DNA from: Planctomycetota bacterium
GTDB lineage: Bacteria; Planctomycetota; Planctomycetia; Pirellulales; UBA1268
Assembly: GCA_027592945.1 (NCBI GenBank)
Contig: JAQCJP010000008.1
Span: 1 to 32,457, forward strand
Direction of reading: 5' to 3'
Length of the DNA stretch: 32,457 nucleotides
Shown here: positions 25,849-32,457 of the stretch, one piece after another
Position numbering within the stretch: position 1 is the first letter of the stretch
How the letters are laid out: each line of letters opens with the position of its first letter
The notes under the pieces: model-generated
What the model was told of the DNA's origin: nothing
Seen by the model: only the letters and a program-made list of their open reading frames with translations
The model's database searches: none
Translations under genes and position numbers: made by a program

Positions 25849-27255
25849 ATGGGCACGCGGCCCTTCATCCACGACGACTTTCTCCTCCACACCGAGGCGG
25901 CCCGGCGGCTCTACCACGACCACGCCGCCGCGGAGCCGATCTGCGACTTTCACTGCCACCTGCCGCCGGCCGATATCGCCGGCGACCGCCGGTTTGCCGA
26001 CCTGTTCGAGATCTGGCTCGAGGGCGATCATTACAAGTGGCGGGCGATGCGGGCCAGCGGCGTCGCGGAGCGATTCTGCACCGGTGACGCCGCCCCCTTC
26101 GAAAAGTTCCAGGCCTGGGCCGCAACCGTGCCGCAGACCCTGCGGAATCCGCTCTACCACTGGACCCATCTGGAGCTGGCCCGCTATTTCGGGATCGAGG
26201 AACTGCTCGACCCCCGCTCGGCTGAGCGGATCTGGCACGAGGCCAACGACCGCCTGGCCGCCGAGGGCATGAGCGTCCGGGGGATCCTCGAGAAGTTTCA
26301 GGTCCGCACCGTCTGCACCACCGACGATCCGACCGACTCACTCGAGCATCACCGCCGGCTGGCGGTCTCGGGATGCACAACCCGGATGCTGCCGACCTGG
26401 CGTCCCGACAAGGCCTTCGCCGTCGACAAGCCGGCGGCCTTCAACGCCTGGCTCGACCGCCTCGAGGCGGCCAGCGACACGGCGATCTCCGGCCTCGACG
26501 ACCTGCTCAGCGGCCTGCTTCGGCGGATGGACGCCTTCGAGGAGGCCGGCTGCCGCCTCTCGGATCATGGGCTGGGCCACTGTCCGGCCACCTTCTGCAC
26601 CGCCGCCGAGGCGGGCGGAATCCTGGCAAAAGCGCGGCAGGGAGCAGCCGCCTCGCCCGAGGACCAGGGCCGGTTCACCAGCTTCCTGCTCGACGTCCTC
26701 GGCAGGGAGTACGCCCGCCGCGGCTGGACGATGCAGCTGCACCTCGGCCCCCTCCGCAACAACAACCGCCGGATGTTCGCGCAGCTCGGCCCCGACACGG
26801 GGTTCGATTCGATCGGCGACGGCCCCCAGGCCCGGTCGCTGGCCGCTTTTCTCGACCATCTCGATGCCGATGACCAGCTGCCCCGGACGATCCTCTACAA
26901 CCTCAACCCCGCCGACACCTACGTCTTCGCCGCGATGCTCGGCAACTTCCAGACCGGGGGCGTGGCCGGCAAGATGCAGCTCGGCTCCGGCTGGTGGTTC
27001 CTCGACCAGAAAGAAGGGATGGAGCGGCAGCTCAACGCCCTTTCAAACCTCGGCCTCCTCTCCCGGTTTGTCGGGATGGTGACCGATTCCCGGTCGTTCA
27101 TGTCATTCCCGCGTCATGAGTACTTCCGCCGGGTGCTGTGCAATCTCGTGGGGCGCGACGTGGAGAACGGCGAGCTGCCCGACGACGATCAGCTCGTCGG
27201 GACGATGATCCGTGACATCTGCTACCGCAACGCGGCCAAGTATCTCGGCGTCTGA
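25849..27255 (+). CDS. uxaC: glucuronate (uronate) isomerase
   Basis: UxaC interconverts D-glucuronate with D-fructuronate, and D-galacturonate with D-tagaturonate, in uronic-acid catabolism. The 468-residue product is near the length of the E. coli enzyme. It has the amidohydrolase-fold metal motif CDFHCHLPPADIAGD at the start, then EGDHYKWRAMRASGV, CTTDDPTDSLEHH, the HLGPLRNNN segment and GSGWWFLDQKEGM. All are as expected for an active enzyme. The ATG at 25849 has GGGAG upstream; the open frame extends upstream into the previous gene but without family homology. No other uronate genes lie in this window. Confidence 0.95.
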   Translation: MGTRPFIHDDFLLHTEAARRLYHDHAAAEPICDFHCHLPPADIAGDRRFADLFEIWLEGDHYKWRAMRASGVAERFCTGDAAPFEKFQAWAATVPQTLRNPLYHWTHLELARYFGIEELLDPRSAERIWHEANDRLAAEGMSVRGILEKFQVRTVCTTDDPTDSLEHHRRLAVSGCTTRMLPTWRPDKAFAVDKPAAFNAWLDRLEAASDTAISGLDDLLSGLLRRMDAFEEAGCRLSDHGLGHCPATFCTAAEAGGILAKARQGAAASPEDQGRFTSFLLDVLGREYARRGWTMQLHLGPLRNNNRRMFAQLGPDTGFDSIGDGPQARSLAAFLDHLDADDQLPRTILYNLNPADTYVFAAMLGNFQTGGVAGKMQLGSGWWFLDQKEGMERQLNALSNLGLLSRFVGMVTDSRSFMSFPRHEYFRRVLCNLVGRDVENGELPDDDQLVGTMIRDICYRNAAKYLGV

Positions 27256-27264
27256 CCGGCGGCT

Positions 27265-28476
27265 TTACGGGGGCGGGCGGCGGCCCATCTCGTAAATCAC
27301 CGTCATCATCCGCCGGTAGGCTGGCCTCAGCGACACGCCCCGGCGAGCCATCATCCGCTCCATGTCGAGGAGGGCCTTGTCGAGCCGGTAGTCGGTGACC
27401 GCGCCGGGCTGGACCCACTTGAAGGACGGGATCGCCCGGGGCGGGAAGCCGGCCCCAACCAGGATCGAGGAGACCCCGCAGACCGTGCCGGTGTTGAGCA
27501 TCGTCTTGATGCCCGTCTTGCAGTGGTCGCCCATGATCGTGCCGATGAACTGCTCGCCCGTGTCGATCTCGACTCCGCTCGGCCAGTCGAGCAGCTTGAC
27601 GGTCCCGTAGGTCATCTTGAGGTTGGAGGCGGTCGTGTCGGCACCCAGATTCACCCACTGCCCGAAGACCGAGTTGCCGACGTAGCCGTCGTGGGCCTTG
27701 TTGGAATAGGAATGAAAGACGGTGGCGGCCACCTCGCCGCCGATCTTGCAGTGCGGCCCGATGACCGTGCCCCCGGAGATCCGCGCACCCATCCGGACGG
27801 TCGCCCCCTGGCCGACCGCCACCGGCCCGCGGAGCATCGCCCCGGCCATCACCCGCGCGCCCGCGGCGAGCAGGATCGGCCCCTCCCCGGCCAGGAGGAT
27901 CGCCCCGGGCTCGACGATCGCCGAGGGATGCATCAGGACCTGGTCGGGCCGATCCAGGGTGGCGGCGGGGCTGCAGGCGGGGCCGCGGCCGGGGGGCCAG
28001 TCCAGCAGCGAGGCCTCGGCCGTGATCGCTTCGGGAGCGAGCCCGGAGATGTCCCAGGGATGCGTGATCGCCGTCGGCCTGCCGGGTAGCCGCCGCCCGC
28101 GGCCAGTCGGCTGCGGCAGACCGGCGGCCAGCCACGCGGCCGACTCCGCGGCGGTCGCCTCGGCGGCCACCGTCGCCTCGCCGTCGCGGAGGTGGCCGAA
28201 GTTCCCCCTGCTGATGGCGGCCGCGAGGGCCGGTGTCGGCAGGTAGCGGGCGTTGATCCAGAGGGCCGCGGCCGGCCGCTTCGCCGCCGCGGGGAACACT
28301 CCGCGGAGGTGCGGCCGCAGCAGCCCGACAGCCTTCCTCAGACCCAGGGCCCGTTCCCACCGCTCGCGAATCGTGAACAGACCGAGCCGCAGGTCGTGGA
28401 TCGGCCGCGTCAGCGTGAGCGGTTCGAGATGGACCGCTCGATCATCGTCGAAGAGGATCAGCCGCACGCCGCGCAT
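27265..28476 (-). CDS. GlmU-like sugar nucleotidyltransferase / acyltransferase (TIGR03991-like)
   Basis: The 403-residue product starts MRGVRLILFDDDRAVHLEPL followed by TLTRPIHDLRLG, the opening typical of alt_bact_glmU, the alternative UDP-GlcNAc pyrophosphorylase/glucosamine-1-phosphate acetyltransferase. From about residue 190 it is a left-handed beta-helix of hexapeptide repeats (GAILLAGEG, GARVMAGAML, GATVRMGARI). The usual GlmU motif GxGTRM is absent, as is normal for this family. The neighbouring, divergent glmS supports a role in UDP-GlcNAc synthesis. The longer open frame upstream is antisense to glmS and is not used; I chose the ATG at 28476, although its ribosome binding site is weak. 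It is convergent with uxaC (9-bp gap). Confidence 0.85.
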   Translation of the reverse strand: MRGVRLILFDDDRAVHLEPLTLTRPIHDLRLGLFTIRERWERALGLRKAVGLLRPHLRGVFPAAAKRPAAALWINARYLPTPALAAAISRGNFGHLRDGEATVAAEATAAESAAWLAAGLPQPTGRGRRLPGRPTAITHPWDISGLAPEAITAEASLLDWPPGRGPACSPAATLDRPDQVLMHPSAIVEPGAILLAGEGPILLAAGARVMAGAMLRGPVAVGQGATVRMGARISGGTVIGPHCKIGGEVAATVFHSYSNKAHDGYVGNSVFGQWVNLGADTTASNLKMTYGTVKLLDWPSGVEIDTGEQFIGTIMGDHCKTGIKTMLNTGTVCGVSSILVGAGFPPRAIPSFKWVQPGAVTDYRLDKALLDMERMMARRGVSLRPAYRRMMTVIYEMGRRPPP

Positions 28477-28602
28477 GGAGACATGCCTGTTCGAACATGA
28501 AACACCGGCGTCTGTCTCCTCAGCCATGCTGGGAGTCGCCGGATCGATCCTAACGCCGTCTCGTGATCCCACCAAAAACTTCCCCGCGACAGGCCGTAAG
28601 TT

Positions 28603-28636
28603 CGTGGGACAGACCTGACGGCGTGATGGTCCCACG
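28603..28636. repeat. 8-bp inverted repeat in the glmU-like/glmS intergenic region
   Basis: CGTGGGAC (28603-28610) and GTCCCACG (28629-28636) form a perfect 8-bp stem with an 18-bp loop. The site lies in the 294-bp divergent region between the GlmU-like gene and glmS. No T-run follows. An operator or RNA leader element is possible, but unproven. Confidence 0.35.
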
Positions 28637-28688
28637 CCTGCCCGGAAGCACACCGAGTCCGCCCTGCCACCGGTTAGACTGAGATGGT

Positions 28689-28700
28689 GAACGATCGTTC
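28689..28700. promoter_or_regulatory. GAACGATCGTTC palindrome upstream of glmS
   Basis: A perfect 12-bp palindrome lies 70 bp upstream of glmS. It fits the GAAC-N4-GTTC form of Gram-positive type LexA boxes and shares 11 consecutive bases (TGAACGATCGT) with the candidate operator in the lexA promoter. It may be a LexA site or a site of another regulator. The match is seen; the binding is inferred. Confidence 0.4.
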
Positions 28701-28770
28701 GGAGAGGCCGTCCAGGCGGAGCGGTTGCCCGCACCGGGCGGGCTGCCCAACGGCGATTTGAGGAAACGGC

Positions 28771-30606
<1,836 letters not shown>

Positions 30607-30640
30607 GCCCCTGCCCGGCGGGCCTTGAAATCAGCTCCCG

Positions 30641-30669
30641 TTGCCCGGCCGGAGCATCGCGGGTAGATT
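30641..30669 (+). promoter_or_regulatory. tRNA-Pro promoter
   Basis: TTGCCC (30641-30646) and TAGATT (30664-30669) are spaced by exactly 17 bp, placing transcription start near 30676, about 40 bp before the tRNA. This is a sigma70-type promoter between glmS and the tRNA gene. Confidence 0.6.
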
Positions 30670-30689
30670 TCTAGTACCTCTTTCCGTGA

Positions 30690-30710
30690 GGCCGGTTTCT
30701 GGCCGGCGAC
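30690..30710 (+). repeat. second copy of the 21-bp GGCCGG motif
   Basis: This copy differs from that at 203-223 in one base. It lies between the tRNA-Pro promoter and the mature tRNA 5' end, so it would be in the pre-tRNA leader. The two GGCCGG blocks are direct copies 5 bp apart. Confidence 0.4.
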
Positions 30711-30716
30711 TCGCAT

Positions 30717-30791
30717 CGGGGCGTAGCTCAGCCTGGCTAGAGCGCTACGTTCGGGACGTAGAGGTCGCTGGTTCGAATCCAGTCGCCCCGA
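30717..30791 (+). tRNA. tRNA-Pro (anticodon CGG)
   Basis: The acceptor stem CGGGGCG (30717-30723) pairs with CGCCCCG (30784-30790), with discriminator A at 30791. The anticodon stem CTACG/CGTAG encloses the loop TTCGGGA, giving anticodon CGG at 30752-30754, which reads CCG proline codons. The D-arm (AGCTCAGCCTGGCTAGAGC) and T-arm (GGTTCGAATCC) are canonical. The 3' CCA is not encoded. A C1-G72 pair is normal for tRNA-Pro. Its 3' side opens into a region of decayed mobile DNA. Confidence 0.97.
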
Positions 30792-30858
30792 CTCACCTTG
30801 GATAACCGTCGTGCCTCTCGCGGTTGGCGAGGGGTTTCTGAACCGACCGGTGAATCCT

Positions 30859-30879
30859 CCCTGTCGCCCCGCGACAGGG
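30859..30879. terminator. 9-bp perfect stem-loop downstream of tRNA-Pro
   Basis: CCCTGTCGC (30859-30867), CCC loop, GCGACAGGG (30871-30879). It is a strong hairpin 68 bp after the tRNA but has no T-run. It may work with the next hairpin to end or process the transcript. Confidence 0.4.
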
Positions 30880-30901
30880 AACTCGATCCGCTCGATCCAC
30901 G

Positions 30902-30927
30902 CTGCCGACTCGGCAGGGCTTTCTGTT
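30902..30927 (+). terminator. probable intrinsic terminator after tRNA-Pro
   Basis: CTGCCG (30902-30907), ACT, CGGCAG (30911-30916) is followed by GGCTTTCTGTTT, a T-rich tail. This is the best candidate for termination of tRNA-Pro transcription, about 110 bp past its end. Confidence 0.5.
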
Positions 30928-31060
30928 TAAGGATAGGTCTGCCAATGGCACTTCGGGAAGCGTCGGCCGAGCAGCGAGGACCATGAGGAGCAACCGCCGG
31001 AGCTGATCGAGCTGGATGCGCCCCGATCGTGGAGGTGCCGAGGAGCTTCCTACCCACGCT

Positions 31061-31099
31061 CAAGGCCGGGTTTTTCTCGTTGGCTCGAGCCCGGCCTTG
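31061..31099. repeat. 10-bp stem-loop, possible IS91 end
   Basis: CAAGGCCGGG (31061-31070) and CCCGGCCTTG (31090-31099) form a perfect stem with a 19-bp loop starting TTTTT. It lies about 47 bp beyond the end of the IS91-type transposase remnant. IS91-family elements have a hairpin near the terminus beyond the transposase 3' end, so this could be that terminus. It could equally be a terminator. Confidence 0.35.
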
Positions 31100-31145
31100 A
31101 AACCACTCTTCTCGCGGGCCGTCCGCACCGTGGCATGGAATGCCA

Positions 31146-31898
31146 TCAGAGGCTGTGGATGTCGCTGTCGGGCAGCTCGACGGGTGACGCCTGAAAAATC
31201 GCCCGGTCGAAAGTGGACCTGGACGAGCTCGCCCCAGTCGGTGGGCGGGCCACGGGCCGGCGAGACGGGCGGAGGTTCGAGCGGTTGGCCCAGATGCGTG
31301 AGGACCTTCCGGATCGGCCCCGGCTTGGGTGTAACGCGATCAGCCGGATATCGCCGCCGCACCCAAGGGCACTCGAGCGGAAACTCCTCCCCCACCCGGG
31401 CCATGAGTTTCGCCCAGGCGATTCGGGAGGTGTCGTGCGAGCGGGGTTTTGAGGCGCGTCACAGCAGCCTTCCGTGGCGTGACCTTCGTTCCCATGCCCG
31501 CCGGCAGCGGCCTCGCGGCGCTTGCCGATATTCCCGATCGCCAGCGCCGTGACGGCCCGACTCAGCTTGTGATTCGGTGCAAACACACCGTGATAGCGAT
31601 GCCGGTGCTTCCGCGGCGGCGGGACGAGATCGGCGAGCCGGTCCAAGAACTCAAACGGTGGTCAAGAAACTCAAACGGCGTCAGCTCGATGACACCGGTC
31701 GACCCGGGCTGCGTCATCTTTTCTGTGCGTCCCGGGCCAACCCAGTTCCCGCGCTTATGCCGGGGCAGGGTGTAGCGGATCCGCTAAGGTCTGTCACCCG
31801 TGCCCGACACAACCGAAAACCGATTGAGTGTAAACGCCGGCCTGGCACAGTAACGCAGCAAATGTTCCAGGCTCTGGAAGTACCCCGGCACGTCCCGG
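31146..31898 (-). pseudogene. degraded IS91-family transposase, C-terminal part
   Basis: Reading the minus strand from 31898 down gives LEHLLRYCARPAF, then an in-frame TAG at 31784-31786, then RIRYTLPRHKRGNWVGPGR and PGSTGVIELTPFEFLD. A 20-bp tandem duplication follows, then, in a shifted frame, DRLADLVPPPRKHRHRYHGV and FAPNHKLSRAVTALAIGN. Further frame switches near 31400, 31330 and 31220 give MARVGEEFPLECP, CGGDIRLIAL, LEPPPVSPARGPPTDWGELV and a final ELPDSDIHSL with stop. This is the C-terminal half of a long IS91-family (Y2-type) transposase as I know it. The rolling-circle catalytic N-terminal half is missing. It cannot make a functional protein. It abuts a truncated pepT. Confidence 0.85.
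31642..31680. repeat. about 20-bp imperfect tandem duplication in the transposase remnant
   Basis: Units at 31642-31661 and 31662-31680 share AGAA(A)CTCAAACGG. On the minus strand both read as the codons for FEFLD, so the segment was duplicated and then diverged, shifting the frame. It is one of the lesions that disable the transposase. Confidence 0.75.
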
Positions 31899-32435
31899 TC
31901 AGTAGCCCACCTCTTTGTCACAGGTAAAGACCAGCCGAATCGGCCCATGCGGCACCTCCCGTTTCGTGATCAGCCGCTCTGCCGCTGCCATGAACACCGC
32001 CACACCCGACTTATCATCCGCCCCCAGCAGGGTCGTGCCATTGGATGTGATGATCGTGCCACCAATAAGCTGCGTCAGCTCCAGGTTGTCAGCGACCCGC
32101 AGCACCTTTGAAGGATCACCTGGGAGCACAAGGTCAGACCCGTCGTAGTTGGCATGCACGACTGGCTTCACGTTGGTTCCAGAGGTCTCGGGAGACGTAT
32201 CGACGTGGGCAACCAAGGCGATCGTTGGAGCGTCGTGCGGCACGGTGGCAGGCACAGTCGCCATCACAACGCCATGCTCCGAGAGCGACACATCGGCAAG
32301 CCCCATCGCCTCGCACTCACTCGCCAGCAGGCGGCAGAGGTTCAGCTGCTTCGCCGTGCTTGGGCTCGCGTTTGAATGCTCATCCGCCTGTGTATCGATG
32401 CGAACGTAGGAAAGAAAACGATCAAGGAGCGTCAT
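31899..32435 (-). pseudogene. pepT: truncated peptidase T
   Basis: Intact PepT is a cytosolic zinc tripeptidase of about 410 residues. This remnant has the first 178. It keeps ligand motif AHVDTSPE (His77, Asp79) and GADDKSGVA (Asp140). It ends VFTCDKEVGY-stop where intact enzymes read DEEVG and continue. The catalytic Glu is replaced by Lys174, and the dimerisation lid and the last zinc His are lost. The coding sequence runs directly into IS91-type transposase sequence at about 31900. Its composition is slightly lower in GC than the genes before it, which hints at a different history. It starts at an ATG with no strong ribosome binding site, 22 bp from the window edge. Confidence 0.88.
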
Positions 32436-32457
32436 CGTAAAGACCCGTCTCTAGAGC

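Larger units (their letters stand above)
30792..31145. other. gene-poor region 3' of tRNA-Pro
   Basis: Three hairpins are visible (30859-30879, 30902-30927, 31061-31099) but no gene I can defend. A short plus-strand frame around 30943-31006 would encode a Ser/Arg-rich peptide ending in MRSNRRS; I do not recognise it. The region links the tRNA to the transposase remnant and is probably degraded accessory DNA. Confidence 0.5.

Noticed and set aside
28477-28770. glmS ribozyme
   Set aside because: The 294-bp upstream region shows no ribozyme-like core that I can identify, and the class is mainly found in Firmicutes.

Overview
This window reads as a chromosomal segment from a high-GC planctomycete, most likely of the Pirellulales type (inferred; no rRNA or marker phylogeny is available here). 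The signs are a MoxR/DUF58/BatA/von Willebrand cluster with a long DUF4159 protein, a PQQ-propeller protein opening with the WPQWMGP motif, a soluble Ser/Thr kinase with a sensor domain, a TIGR03991-like GlmU next to GlmS, and many genes without strong Shine-Dalgarno sequences. Genes are tightly packed and several junctions overlap by 1-4 bp.

Layout. (1) 1-1300: ribosomal protein genes rpsL and rpsG, with a perfect 16-bp tandem duplication across the rpsG stop codon and no fusA or tuf following. (2) 1279-1704: intergenic DNA with inverted repeats and a terminator-like hairpin. (3) 1705-4487: sppA and lexA, divergent; the lexA promoter holds a GAACGATCGTAT operator candidate. (4) 4505-14395, minus strand: moxR, a DUF58 gene, a BatA-like gene, a VWA/glutamine-amidotransferase-like gene, a sensor histidine kinase and an NtrC-family regulator. 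The moxR/DUF58 junction is interrupted by a REPIN-like inverted repeat. (5) 14593-17055: the divergent toroid/DUF4159 gene, probably a partner of the MoxR cluster. (6) 17097-20678: a YugP-like membrane zinc peptidase, a toroid-like lipoprotein, and a fusion of an H-NOX (heme, gas-sensing) domain to a Ser/Thr kinase. The fusion is the most striking gene in the window. (7) 20683-24394: hisS and a YkgJ-type CxxCxxxCC protein, divergent from recJ. (8) 24408-27255: a PQQ-propeller protein and uxaC. (9) 27265-30606: a GlmU-like sugar nucleotidyltransferase/acyltransferase divergent from glmS, together suggesting a UDP-GlcNAc supply locus. (10) 30717-32435: tRNA-Pro(CGG), then a degraded region: an IS91-family transposase remnant joined to a truncated pepT.

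How the genes work together. LexA and RecJ belong to DNA-damage response and repair. MoxR, DUF58 and the two VWA/BatA-like membrane proteins look like a chaperone-type assembly system in the envelope, here followed by a two-component pair of the sigma54-activator type. GlmS and the alternative GlmU act in amino-sugar precursor synthesis. The tRNA-Pro 3' side looks like a place where mobile DNA has entered and decayed. All functional assignments come from motifs read by eye; no database search was run.
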